This document shows positions 55,364 through 63,921 of a DNA stretch of 64,000 nt, piece by piece (the first letter of the stretch is position 1; every line of letters starts with the position of its first letter). Source of the DNA: Litorivicinus sp. (lineage in GTDB: Bacteria > Pseudomonadota > Gammaproteobacteria > Pseudomonadales > Litorivicinaceae). The stretch spans positions 1-64,000 of the forward strand of contig JAOLBK010000004.1 of NCBI GenBank assembly GCA_028339155.1, in the 5' to 3' direction. A program made the position numbers and the translations under genes. A model generated the notes under the pieces. That model was not told where the DNA came from and made no database searches. It worked only from the letters and a program-made list of their open reading frames with translations.

Positions 55364-56146
55364 TTATTGAGCGGTCCAGCCGCCATCAACTGGTAGTGAC
55401 GCACCCGATATTTGGGCTGCTGCATCTGTACATAAAAAGCATGCTAATGCGCCAAGTTGATCGGTGGTTACAAATTCTTGGGACGGCTGCTTATCCGCTA
55501 GTAATTGGCGCCCACCCTCCTGAAAATCAACGCCCATTAACTGAGCTTTGGCCAAGATCTGCTCCTCGATGAGAGGCGTACGCGTCCATCCAGGACATAT
55601 TGCGTTACATGTTACACCGGTTTGTGCGGTTTCAAGGGCGGTGGCCTTGGTCATCCCAATTAACCCGTGCTTGGCCGCGACATAGGCGGCTTTATTAACG
55701 GAGGCTACCAATCCATGCACACTTGCAATATTAATGATTCGCCCGAAATCTTGGGTCAACATGCCGGGCAATGTTGACCTGATCGTATGAAAAGATGCGT
55801 TCAGATTTAGGTCGATAATTTGATTCCAAATATCGACCGGAAATTTATGGATCGGTGCTGTAAATTGCATTCCTGCGTTGTTGACAAGAATGCTGATGGG
55901 TCCCAGGGTCTCAATAAGTTCCGAAAATGCGAGATCAATCGCATTCGGGTCCGTTAAATCTGTTCCGATAAAATAGGTTTCGTAAGGACTAACGGATTGA
56001 ACTGCCTGTCGTGCCTGTTCGATTGAATCGGCTGAGCCGAGACCATTTAGAATTATTTGGTAGCCGTCTAAAGCAAGGGCCTTAGCGATTCCAAGACCAA
56101 TACCGCTAGTGCTCCCAGTAATTACTGCAAGTCTTGGATCGGTCAT
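55364..56146 (-). CDS. bdhA: 3-hydroxybutyrate dehydrogenase (SDR family)
   Basis: 260 residues. NAD motif TGSTSGIGLGIAKALA near residue 10, NNAGMQF and the catalytic YVAAKHGLIGMTKATALE near residue 153, then NAICPGWTRTPLIEEQI. The last part (GASLPVDGGWTAQ) is typical of D-3-hydroxybutyrate dehydrogenases of polyhydroxybutyrate-using bacteria. It interconverts 3-hydroxybutyrate and acetoacetate. No PHB synthase is in the window; acetoacetate from the HMG-CoA-lyase-like pathway could be a distant link. Confidence 0.88.
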   Translation of the reverse strand: MTDPRLAVITGSTSGIGLGIAKALALDGYQIILNGLGSADSIEQARQAVQSVSPYETYFIGTDLTDPNAIDLAFSELIETLGPISILVNNAGMQFTAPIHKFPVDIWNQIIDLNLNASFHTIRSTLPGMLTQDFGRIINIASVHGLVASVNKAAYVAAKHGLIGMTKATALETAQTGVTCNAICPGWTRTPLIEEQILAKAQLMGVDFQEGGRQLLADKQPSQEFVTTDQLGALACFLCTDAAAQISGASLPVDGGWTAQ

Positions 56147-56380
56147 GGATGGCCCACTCTTTTCAGTCGTTTAATCAAAAACATTTATAATGGTCAGTAG
56201 TTAGTTGATACTTATTTCTGAATCTCAATTTTGATGTCTCAAAAGTTTTTATCAAGGCAAACTCGGTAATTAGGTCATTTAGTGTGGTCACTTAAATTGT
56301 CCCGACCTGTATTTAATATGGATCGTCGCCAATTATGGGTTCTCATTCGGCGTCGATCTTGATTCAATGAGGATAAGAAT

Positions 56381-56395
56381 ATGGCGTCAGTCTAG
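56381..56395 (+). other. Four-codon leader frame with strong RBS, in frame with the next gene
   Basis: GAGGA at 56369-56373 lies 7 nt before ATG-GCG-TCA-GTC-TAG. The frame is the same as the downstream gene, whose TTG start at 56408 has its own AAGGA 7 nt upstream. It is either a tiny leader peptide or the original gene start broken by an amber codon. Confidence 0.5.
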
Positions 56396-56407
56396 AAGGA
56401 TGCAACA

Positions 56408-57112
56408 TTGCAAGGGCTCGAACTATTTGATGAGACTCCGAACACGGAGCACGCGGTTACTTTGATGAATCAAGACTTTCGTCACGCGGGACAAACGGAT
56501 GATTTGACGATCTTTCAAGCGGAGTACACATTAAAATCACCTGAACTTGAATGTTTGCACTGTTTGCTCGCGGACCAGTTGGTAGGAGAGAGTGATGAGA
56601 CGCCCTGGTTAAGTGCGCCCGTTATGGCGGCTTACGTGTCATTGGCAGAGCGAGAGGACGGTGTCCCTGTTCGAATGGATGATGCTATTTGCATTATGGA
56701 AAATAGGCAGAAACTTTATCTCGTTCGAATGATCTTTCGTCAACCAACGTTGCTGCCGTGGAGTGAGGATGCGGATCTTTCAATCACGATCTATCGCGCC
56801 GAAACTCAGGACGGAGTCCATCAGGGGTTTTATGATCAGGTCGCTAACGAAGCGCATGATGCCATGGCGTCTAGCCTGTATTGGCATGGGCAGATGGACA
56901 TTGAAGATGACGCGATTCGCGAGAATCATCAGATAACGGTTGAGGCACTGCAAACAGTGGTCCGTGATTTAATTGATGAATTCAATCAGCAAATGCCAGA
57001 TGGACTTGTTGCAAATTTAGAGCAAGTTGGCATGTTTGATGATGACTTTGAAGAGGATTCCGAGGAGATAAGTGATGAAGCATCCTCTGATAATATTCCA
57101 ATCATCCACTGA
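56408..57112 (+). CDS. Hypothetical acidic protein before pgi
   Basis: 234 residues from a TTG at 56408 with AAGGA 7 nt upstream; an ATG at 56465 is the alternative. Soluble, strongly acidic, ending in a run rich in Asp, Glu and Ser (DDDFEEDSEEISDEASSD). No domain is recognised. Its stop is 5 bp before the pgi start, so coexpression is likely. An in-frame ATG with a good ribosome binding site at 56381 is cut off by a TAG at 56393, so the N-terminus may be a repaired or regulated start. Confidence 0.62.
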   Translation: MQGLELFDETPNTEHAVTLMNQDFRHAGQTDDLTIFQAEYTLKSPELECLHCLLADQLVGESDETPWLSAPVMAAYVSLAEREDGVPVRMDDAICIMENRQKLYLVRMIFRQPTLLPWSEDADLSITIYRAETQDGVHQGFYDQVANEAHDAMASSLYWHGQMDIEDDAIRENHQITVEALQTVVRDLIDEFNQQMPDGLVANLEQVGMFDDDFEEDSEEISDEASSDNIPIIH

Positions 57113-57117
57113 GAGCG

Positions 57118-58734
57118 TTGCAGATAGTGTTTGAAGAGCTCGCTAAGAAAGCTGGTCAGTGGACGCCTTCCCTGAGCGAAATGTTTTCAAATGACCCTGG
57201 TCGTGCCACTCGTTACGTTGCCGAGGGTGCCGGTCTTCGGTTCGACTATTCAAAACATTGGGTCGATGACTCAGTAATGTTGACGCTGCTTGATTTGGCA
57301 AATAGCTCTGAACTTGAATTAAGGCGGAGTCAATTTTTTGCCGGCGAACGGGTCAACAGGACTGAAAACCGTGCCGCTTTGCACATGGCTCTTCGGGCGG
57401 ATTCTAGCGATCATTATGCGATAGATGGGGCGTCTGTGGTGCCTTCAGTCCTTAGCGAGCGAAAACGTGTTTATGCGTTCGCGGAAGACGTGAGAGCAGG
57501 GCGGGTAAATGGTGAAACCGGTCAGATCTTTACGGATGTCGTTAACATTGGTATCGGCGGGTCGGATTTAGGTCCGCTACTGGTTGCTGATGCGCTACGC
57601 AGTCAGTCATGGGGACCAGTGCCTCACTTTGTATCTAATGTGGACGGGGCTCATTTTGCCGACACACTTCTCAACTTAAGGCCGGAAACAACACTATTCG
57701 TGGTGGCATCCAAATCGTTTGCTACAGAGGACACGATGCATAATGCGGCCAAGGCCAAGATCTGGATTTCTGAGAGTTTAGGTGACTCAGCCGTGCTGAA
57801 ACATTTTGCAGCGGTCTCTGCTAATCGCTCTTTAGTGACTGATTTTGGTATTTCAGATGAACGAAATTTCGGAATACAAGATTGGGTTGGTGGCCGCTAT
57901 TCTGTCTGGTCAAGTATTGGACTCCCTCTAATGCTGGCCCTGGGTCCTGAAATCTTTGACCGATTTTTGTCAGGCGCTCGTTCGATGGACCAGCATTTTA
58001 AAGATGCACCATTCGCACGAAATATCCCGGTCCTTATGGCGCTTCTTGGTGTTTGGTATCGCAATGGATTTGGACTGGAAACGCACGCGGTGCTGCCTTA
58101 CGCACAGAGGTTGGCCAGACTGCCTGCGTATCTTCAGCAGTTGGAGATGGAATCTAACGGCAAGCGTATTGATCTCAACGGGGACGTCCTGAACTACGAT
58201 ACCTGCCCAGTGATTTGGGGTGAGCCAGGAACAAATGGTCAACATTCATTTTATCAATTGCTGCATCAGGGAACATTAATATCACCCATCGACTTTTTAT
58301 TGGCAGCTAACCCAACAAATACAGATCGTTCGTCGCATCAATTATTGATGTCGAACTGTCTGGCTCAGTCTGAATCGTTGGCTTTTGGTAAAAAAGCATC
58401 AGATGTGGCTGGTAAATTGACTGCTCAGGGCCTTTCAAAAGAACGCATTAAGGCATTGGTGTCTTATCGAACGTTTCCCGGTAACCGGCCAAGTAGCTTA
58501 ATTCTGTTTGATCGATTGTCACCCGAGGTACTTGGTGCAATGATTGCGGCCTATGAGCACAAGGTATTTACCCAAGGGGTCATATGGAATGTCAATTCGT
58601 TCGATCAATGGGGCGTGGAGCTCGGGAAAGAACAGTGTGGTGATTTGCTGCCTGCATTTGATACAGGGGATGCCGAAGGTTTCTCGTCGGCAACTCAGGA
58701 GGCCTTGTCATGGCTTTTAAATCAAAGCGATTGA
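57118..58734 (+). CDS. pgi: Glucose-6-phosphate isomerase
   Basis: 538 residues from a TTG at 57118 (GTG at 57127 possible). DVVNIGIGGSDLGPLLVADAL near residue 142, VVASKSFATEDTMHNA near residue 200, DWVGGRYSVWSSIGLPLMLALG near residue 258 and the catalytic glutamate region NGQHSFYQLLHQGT near residue 375 are all present. It interconverts glucose- and fructose-6-phosphate. It overlaps the small DUF2805 gene by 25 bp. Confidence 0.93.
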   Translation: MQIVFEELAKKAGQWTPSLSEMFSNDPGRATRYVAEGAGLRFDYSKHWVDDSVMLTLLDLANSSELELRRSQFFAGERVNRTENRAALHMALRADSSDHYAIDGASVVPSVLSERKRVYAFAEDVRAGRVNGETGQIFTDVVNIGIGGSDLGPLLVADALRSQSWGPVPHFVSNVDGAHFADTLLNLRPETTLFVVASKSFATEDTMHNAAKAKIWISESLGDSAVLKHFAAVSANRSLVTDFGISDERNFGIQDWVGGRYSVWSSIGLPLMLALGPEIFDRFLSGARSMDQHFKDAPFARNIPVLMALLGVWYRNGFGLETHAVLPYAQRLARLPAYLQQLEMESNGKRIDLNGDVLNYDTCPVIWGEPGTNGQHSFYQLLHQGTLISPIDFLLAANPTNTDRSSHQLLMSNCLAQSESLAFGKKASDVAGKLTAQGLSKERIKALVSYRTFPGNRPSSLILFDRLSPEVLGAMIAAYEHKVFTQGVIWNVNSFDQWGVELGKEQCGDLLPAFDTGDAEGFSSATQEALSWLLNQSD

Positions 58735-58973
58735 GCGGTTCTGATTTAGGCCGGGTGGTTGAAATGGCCTGGGAAGATCGCACGCCCTTTGAGGCAATCG
58801 AATCTAATTATGGCCTGTCAGAATCTGATGTAATTACTTTAATGCGTCAAGAGATGAAGCCGTCTAGTTTTCGGTTATGGAGAAAGCGCGTAACAGGTCG
58901 AAAGACCAAGCATCTAGCCCGCCGCGGTTTTATTTTTGGTCGTCACGTTTGCCCGACTCAACGAACTCGTTAG
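58710..58973 (+). CDS. DUF2805/TIGR03643 family small protein
   Basis: 87 residues. VVEMAWEDRTPFEAIESNYGLSE followed by VITLMRQEMKPSSFRLWRKR, then a basic GRKTKHLARRG tail, is the DUF2805 signature. The first half looks like an HTH-type motif, so DNA or RNA binding is possible, but no function is known. It overlaps the pgi 3' end by 25 bp. Confidence 0.82.
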   Translation: MAFKSKRLSGSDLGRVVEMAWEDRTPFEAIESNYGLSESDVITLMRQEMKPSSFRLWRKRVTGRKTKHLARRGFIFGRHVCPTQRTR

Positions 58974-59008
58974 ATCATAAAGCTATAATCGATTAACTTT
59001 TTATTCTT

Positions 59009-59036
59009 TTGAAATATATTGAAAGTATCTTAATAT
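59009..59036 (+). promoter_or_regulatory. Candidate promoter of the rhodanese/YeeE operon
   Basis: TTGAAA (59009-59014) and TAATAT (59031-59036) are 16 bp apart in an AT-rich stretch 50 bp before the sulfurtransferase start. Confidence 0.4.
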
Positions 59037-59086
59037 AGTGTGAAAGCTGGATCAGGCCAGCCGCTCAAAATATTGGAGAAACAATT

Positions 59087-60037
59087 TTGAAGACTCTCAA
59101 TTCCTTTTGCAGTGCGATATTATTGCTTTTAAGCACGCTCGCCAATGCAGAACATCTTGATCCACTAATCGATGGGTTTAAATTGGCAGATTTGGGTGAA
59201 TCTGGATCTGTAAGCGTGCTCGAAATTCGAAGCAGTGAAAAAGAGTATGTCAAAACGCATATTCCAGGATCGGTATACATTCCATACGGCGCGTTTCGTG
59301 GACCTAAGAATAATCCTGGGAAATTGCCCGAACTCAATAAATTGGCGACTGTGCTTGGCAGTAAAGGGCTTAATCCTGAAAATGCCGTTGTGATTGTTCA
59401 TGATGGAATTACAACAAGTGATTTTGGCGCAGCAGCCCGCGTGTACTGGACATTGAAATCCGTCGGATTCAAGGAACTGGCAATTCTGAATGGTGGGTTT
59501 CGTGGATATCAGAAAGACGGCTTTGAGCAGGCCTCAGGGTATACAAACGTTGTCGCTAGCAATCCTCAATTAACATTTAATCCACAGTGGTACGCAGATA
59601 CCGATCTTGTTGTCGACCAAGTTAGTGGGAGTGGTAAATTTAGATTATTAGATGCCCGCTTGGACAATTTTTATGCGGGTCAGGCCTGGCATAACGCAGC
59701 TGCGCGTCCAGGTATCCTGCCGGGTGCCGATCAGTTTTCGTTTGAGGCATTTTTTGACAAGGACACACCACTACTGAAGCATCCAGAGGAAATCACTCAA
59801 ATTGTTAATGAGAACGGTTTGAATCGAAAGCAGACAATTTCATACTGTAATACCGGGCACTGGGCGGCAACTAATTGGTTCGTTTTGAATGAATTGGCTG
59901 GTGTTGACGATGTGAAGTTATATGGGGCATCGATGGTTGAATGGTCCGCGCAAGATCGACCTATGGAAAATGTTCCGTCTGCAGTTGAATTTACTATTCT
60001 GAAAACGAAAAAGTGGTTTAACGGATTGGTTAATTAG
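59087..60037 (+). CDS. Periplasmic thiosulfate sulfurtransferase (double rhodanese)
   Basis: 316 residues from a TTG at 59087 with GGAG upstream. A signal peptide (about residues 1-21, ending LANA) then two rhodanese domains; the first has RSSEKEYVKTHIPGSVYIPY, the second the active cysteine in SYCNTGHWAATNWFVLNEL near residue 263. It moves sulfane sulfur from thiosulfate or a related donor in the periplasm. It is 3 bp before the YeeE permease, so the pair probably handles thiosulfate-type sulfur. Confidence 0.88.
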   Translation: MKTLNSFCSAILLLLSTLANAEHLDPLIDGFKLADLGESGSVSVLEIRSSEKEYVKTHIPGSVYIPYGAFRGPKNNPGKLPELNKLATVLGSKGLNPENAVVIVHDGITTSDFGAAARVYWTLKSVGFKELAILNGGFRGYQKDGFEQASGYTNVVASNPQLTFNPQWYADTDLVVDQVSGSGKFRLLDARLDNFYAGQAWHNAAARPGILPGADQFSFEAFFDKDTPLLKHPEEITQIVNENGLNRKQTISYCNTGHWAATNWFVLNELAGVDDVKLYGASMVEWSAQDRPMENVPSAVEFTILKTKKWFNGLVN

Positions 60038-60040
60038 TTC

Positions 60041-61132
60041 TTGATTATTCGTGCATTATTATTAATTAGTGTGTTTTCGTCGCTCGCAATATTTGCGGGC
60101 GTTCGTTTTTCGTTGTTACTGGGTCTCGGCCTCCTGATCGGTTTTTGTTTAGAGCGATCTGGATTTGGTTTTGCGGGTCCATGGCGCCGCTTCATTTTAG
60201 ACAGAGATGGCCGTGGAATTATGGCCCAGCTACTGGCGATAGGGCTTACGGCCATTGCGATACAGCCATTGATTGCGTCTGCCCCAGGCACCCTGATCGG
60301 AGCGATCGCTCCGATCTCAATTTCAATGATCGCTGCGGCCGCCATTTTTGGGTTCGCTATGCAACTGATTATTGGGTGTGGCTCAGGTACCCTCGTCAAT
60401 GCTGGATCTGGTAATTTATTAGCTATCATTGCATTACCTCTGTTCTGTGTGGGTAGTTTTCTTGGAACCTTGCTCATGCCAATAGCCGTCGAGGCAACTC
60501 CGCATATTTTGCTGAGTTTGCCTGTGCTCGCCGGTTTAACCGGAAGTCTTGCTTGGACGCTTTTTGGATTATTAGGGATCGGCTTTTTGGTCAGTCATTA
60601 CTCCAAAGGGCCGCTATGGAACAAACGTTTCTTAATTGCTGCCATCATATTAGCTGTCCTAGCCAGCTTGCATGTTTTGGTGGCAGGGCAGCCGTGGGGC
60701 GTGGTTTATGGGCTAGGCCTTTGGGTCGCCAAGGGTGTCCAGGCCGGTGGATTGAACGTCGCTGACTCCGCATTCTGGAGTCACCCAATTAATGCACAGG
60801 CGCTCCGTGCCTCGATCTTAACTGATACGACATCGCTTACTAGCTTAGGTCTAATTGGTGGCTCTGCTCTAGCAGCCTGGCGTATCTCTAAAGGTATGCC
60901 TCTGATCCCAGTAATCGCACCTTGGTATCTGTTGGTGGCTGCTGGCGCTGGATTGCTGCTAGGAATTTCATCAAGACTCGCATTTGGTTGTAATGTCGGT
61001 GCGCTGTTTAGCGGAATTGCATCGGGCTCGATTCATGGCTGGGTCTGGTTGGTGGCTGGTTTTGGAGGTAGTGTTGCAGGAGTATCCGTTCGGGAATGGC
61101 TCTGGCGTAAGGCTACTATAGGGGTGCAGTGA
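60041..61132 (+). CDS. YeeE/YedE family sulfur-compound permease
   Basis: 363 residues with about ten membrane segments, from a TTG at 60041. The two conserved cysteine motifs IIGCGSGTLVNAGSGN near residue 112 and RLAFGCNVGALFSGIASGS near residue 312 match YeeE (TsuA), the thiosulfate importer. Together with the upstream rhodanese it could take up thiosulfate or relay its sulfur into the cell. It overlaps the next small ORF by 4 bp (GTGA). Confidence 0.88.
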   Translation: MIIRALLLISVFSSLAIFAGVRFSLLLGLGLLIGFCLERSGFGFAGPWRRFILDRDGRGIMAQLLAIGLTAIAIQPLIASAPGTLIGAIAPISISMIAAAAIFGFAMQLIIGCGSGTLVNAGSGNLLAIIALPLFCVGSFLGTLLMPIAVEATPHILLSLPVLAGLTGSLAWTLFGLLGIGFLVSHYSKGPLWNKRFLIAAIILAVLASLHVLVAGQPWGVVYGLGLWVAKGVQAGGLNVADSAFWSHPINAQALRASILTDTTSLTSLGLIGGSALAAWRISKGMPLIPVIAPWYLLVAAGAGLLLGISSRLAFGCNVGALFSGIASGSIHGWVWLVAGFGGSVAGVSVREWLWRKATIGVQ

Positions 61133-61305
61133 GTCGACAAATCGGCATTGCAATCGTTCTGAGTTGCTTTCTTTTTATCATTCTTCTTGAGTGGTGGGGG
61201 GGTAATTCGCCCAATCCTTATGCGGCCCCTGATCCGATGGCGTGGGGGTCTGTAAGTGGTGCGTCGGGCGCAATTTGCTCATTTGCTCCCGTATCATCCC
61301 AATGA
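61129..61305 (+). CDS. Tiny membrane protein, 58 residues, unknown
   Basis: Starts with a GTG overlapping the yeeE stop (GTGA) and ends with TGA overlapping the ATG of ogt. One membrane segment (about residues 5-21, IGIAIVLSCFLFIILLE) followed by WWGG and a proline-rich NSPNPYAAPDPMAWG stretch. Both overlaps suggest it is translated as part of the operon. No family is recognised. Confidence 0.55.
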   Translation: MSRQIGIAIVLSCFLFIILLEWWGGNSPNPYAAPDPMAWGSVSGASGAICSFAPVSSQ

Positions 61306-61772
61306 TGCAGCGGATTGTGAACACCAGTCTAGGGCGCATTCTGCTTCATTTTAGCGAAAACGCACTTACACGGATTCAACTAACAGAACAGCCGATTGGT
61401 GGTGATCCTGTGGTTGGTCTTTTACTTGACCCAGTAATGGCGTGTCTTGAAGGAATTGATGATGGGCGAGAGATCCCGGTCAACTATCTGATTGGGACCC
61501 CATTTCAGCGGCTTGTCTGGGAGACAATGCGAGAAATCTCTTTTGGACAAGTGCGGAGTTATTCACAGTTGGCCGGAATGGCGGGCAATCCTCGCGCTAC
61601 TCGAGCGGTTGCGAATGCCTGTAAAAATAACCCTTGTCCGATTGTAGTCCCGTGCCACCGAGTCATCCGCCGTGATCGCGGGCTTGGCGGGTATTATTGG
61701 GGAGTTGATATGAAGAGAAAGCTATTAGAACGTGAAAATATCCACATCTCGCCAGCGGGCAATGTTCTTTAA
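61302..61772 (+). CDS. ogt: Methylated-DNA-protein cysteine methyltransferase
   Basis: 156 residues from ATG at 61302 (a second ATG follows at 61305). The active site PCHRVIRRD near residue 118 and the preceding VANACKNNPCPIVV give the Ogt/Ada-C domain. It removes methyl groups from O6-methylguanine in a suicide reaction. The start overlaps the tiny membrane ORF, placing a DNA repair gene at the end of a sulfur operon. The alkylation-repair glycosylase follows on the opposite strand. Confidence 0.92.
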   Translation: MMQRIVNTSLGRILLHFSENALTRIQLTEQPIGGDPVVGLLLDPVMACLEGIDDGREIPVNYLIGTPFQRLVWETMREISFGQVRSYSQLAGMAGNPRATRAVANACKNNPCPIVVPCHRVIRRDRGLGGYYWGVDMKRKLLERENIHISPAGNVL

Positions 61773-61863
61773 ATGATATTTGATTCCGAGTAATCAAAGA
61801 CAGTAAGACTTTTCCGTATTTTTGCGTAGAAGAGTCTGTTTGCGTATCGGTATTTAGTCTTTT

Positions 61864-62472
61864 TCAGGTTTTAGGGAGCACGTTTTTTAGGCCCCAACAA
61901 CTCAGTGCAAGATAGGATCGGAAGGGTTTTGCTGCCTCGATAAAAAGGTGGCGATCAAGACCCGCTTCCTCGGCAAGGGTATTACTGACTCGTTTGAGGA
62001 TCAGATCTCCATCCGACCAAACATCAGGCCTGCCAAGTACAAAAAGCTCAAACATTGCAGCGGTCCAAGGCCCGATTCCCGATATTGCAAGTAAACGTTC
62101 TCGCACAAAAATAGCCGCTGGCTCGATCTGGTCATTAGGATAGATTTTTGATAATCCATGTGACGTAATGTATTGAATAGTCTTTTGTTTTGATTTAGAG
62201 AGCCCTAAGCCCTGGAAAGCGCCTGATTGGAATGCTTGAATGCGAGTCTTTGGATCGGGGTATCTTAATTTAATCCGGTCCCAAATAGCGGAAGCTGAGT
62301 GAGTTGAGAGCTGTTGTCCAACTACAATTCGGCATAAACCCAATAAAGGATCTTTACCGTACCGGCCTGGGATTTTCAATGGCTCAGATTTCTGCATAAA
62401 CTCAGAAAGCGTGATTGAGCCAAGCTCGATCAATTTCTTCGAGGCTGCTTTTTGTTCAATTAACTTCGACAT
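61864..62472 (-). CDS. DNA-3-methyladenine glycosylase II-like (HhH-GPD)
   Basis: 202 residues. HhH motif LLAISGIGPWTAAMFELFVLG near residue 128 with the catalytic aspartate in RPDVWSDGDLILKR, and LLGLCRIVVGQQLSTHSASAIW near the N-terminus. AlkA-like enzymes remove alkylated purines. It lacks the N-terminal Ada-like part of AlkA and is a short form. It converges on ogt with about 90 bp between, pairing two alkylation-repair functions. Confidence 0.87.
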   Translation of the reverse strand: MSKLIEQKAASKKLIELGSITLSEFMQKSEPLKIPGRYGKDPLLGLCRIVVGQQLSTHSASAIWDRIKLRYPDPKTRIQAFQSGAFQGLGLSKSKQKTIQYITSHGLSKIYPNDQIEPAAIFVRERLLAISGIGPWTAAMFELFVLGRPDVWSDGDLILKRVSNTLAEEAGLDRHLFIEAAKPFRSYLALSCWGLKNVLPKT

Positions 62473-62698
62473 TTGTAATAAACCGTTTTCAAGAAAATTT
62501 GAGATTGTATTTATGTAGTATTGATAATGAGCCTAATTTTTTAATTGAATGCTGTCAGCACGAAAACATATGGTTTCGTGCATCGCGTTAGTGAAATCTA
62601 TTCGTTATGATTTGGAATCATACCGAGAATGCGGTAAGTATAGAATTAGAGTGGTTAGGACGCGAAATAAGCTATCACGGTTCAGGTACACATAAAGC

Positions 62699-62754
62699 GC
62701 GCATAATCATTATTATGTTAAATTAGATAGCAGGCGCCAGTATGCGCTTTTTTT
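62699..62754 (+). promoter_or_regulatory. Terminator-like leader (possible attenuator) upstream of ppnP
   Basis: A short stem AGGCGC/GCGCTT (62732-62737 with 62744-62749) runs into a T-tract ending at 62754, directly before the ppnP ribosome binding site. An alternative stem GCGCATA/TATGCGC (62699-62705 with 62741-62747) competes for the same bases. This is the layout of a conditional terminator in the 5' leader. Read by eye only. Confidence 0.5.
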
Positions 62755-62768
62755 GAGGAGTTCCTTTT

Positions 62769-63050
62769 ATGCAAGTCACTCGCTATTTTGATGATCAAGT
62801 CCTCTCTCTTGGCTTTGAAAATTCAAATGGTCGCAGTTCCGTTGGTCTAATGGCTCCTGGATCATATGAGTTCTCGACTGCCGACAACGAGCGGATGGTC
62901 ATTATTAGTGGTGCCCTTCTTGTGCGCCGTAAAAGTGACGAGGAGTCGGTATTGTATTCCGATGGAGAGGAGTTCCATGTCCCAATGAATGAGACATTTC
63001 ATGTTGATGCTTCTGAACCAACGGCCTATCTCTGTGTATACACGCGGTAA
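62769..63050 (+). CDS. ppnP: Pyrimidine/purine nucleoside phosphorylase
   Basis: 93 residues. The single cupin-like domain reads GRSSVGLMAPGSYEFSTAD, VIISGALLVRR, and SDGEEFHVPMNETFHVDAS, which is the PpnP (YaiE) family. PpnP splits nucleosides with phosphate to free base and ribose 1-phosphate. GAGGAG precedes the ATG. Confidence 0.92.
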   Translation: MQVTRYFDDQVLSLGFENSNGRSSVGLMAPGSYEFSTADNERMVIISGALLVRRKSDEESVLYSDGEEFHVPMNETFHVDASEPTAYLCVYTR

Positions 63051-63081
63051 CTTGGAATTTTTGTCGATTTCGGAATGATTA

Positions 63082-63921
63082 ATGAAAACTCCAGTTGAAA
63101 CAATCGAAATACTTGATGGCATTGAGGTCTGCGTTAGGACGTTTGGTGATCCCTCCTCCCCACCAATAATCTGTTGGCATGGATTCGCTCGTAATGGAAC
63201 CGACTTTTATACCCTCGCTAATGTGCTCAGTAATACGTTTTACTGTATCTGTCCCGATACGCCTGGTCGTGGCAAAAGTGAGTGGCTTGAGTCAAGTCAA
63301 TATCAATTTTTAACCTACCAGCGCATTGCTTGTGATCTGATCCAACGTTTCTCAAAAAATCGCCGGGTGCATTGGATTGGCACGTCGATGGGTGGTGTTC
63401 TCGGTATGATGATGGCATCCGATTCAACTAGTCGACATCTTATAAATCGATTAATTATTAACGATATTGGCCCTGAAGTGCCAGCTGATGCCATCGAAAA
63501 AATTCGGTCGTCTACGTCGGAAGTGAAGACATTTAGAAATGCTGAAGAGGCACAACCGTTTTTTAGATCCGTTTATAAAACATTCGGGCCATTGTCCTCA
63601 GACGAGTGGGATTTACTGATACGTCACTCACTGAGAAGAAATGAGTTTGGTGAGCTAACGCAGCATTACGATCCTGCTATTTTAAAGCATTTTGGCGGTG
63701 TCCAGAATCCGGCTCTTGCCTGGTCAATGTTCGCAACCATTATGGCGCCAATGCTTGTGATCCGGGGCGAAGAATCTGATATTTTGACAGCGTCACTGGC
63801 TGATCGTATGGTCTCGGGTGCATTGCGGGTTCAGCGTTTAGACTTACCAGGCGTTGGGCATGCTCCATTTTTGAACAGTTCAATCCAAATCAACGCAATT
63901 GAGAAATTTCTCTCTGATTAA
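63082..63921 (+). CDS. Alpha/beta hydrolase
   Basis: 279 residues. ICWHGFARNGTDFYTLANVL near residue 30 is the oxyanion region, WIGTSMGGVLGMMMA near residue 95 holds the nucleophilic serine, and VGHAPFLNSS near residue 259 the catalytic histidine. Probably an esterase or lipase-type enzyme; no signal peptide, so cytosolic. It overlaps the converging partial gene at the window edge by 4 bp. Substrate unknown. Confidence 0.87.
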   Translation: MKTPVETIEILDGIEVCVRTFGDPSSPPIICWHGFARNGTDFYTLANVLSNTFYCICPDTPGRGKSEWLESSQYQFLTYQRIACDLIQRFSKNRRVHWIGTSMGGVLGMMMASDSTSRHLINRLIINDIGPEVPADAIEKIRSSTSEVKTFRNAEEAQPFFRSVYKTFGPLSSDEWDLLIRHSLRRNEFGELTQHYDPAILKHFGGVQNPALAWSMFATIMAPMLVIRGEESDILTASLADRMVSGALRVQRLDLPGVGHAPFLNSSIQINAIEKFLSD

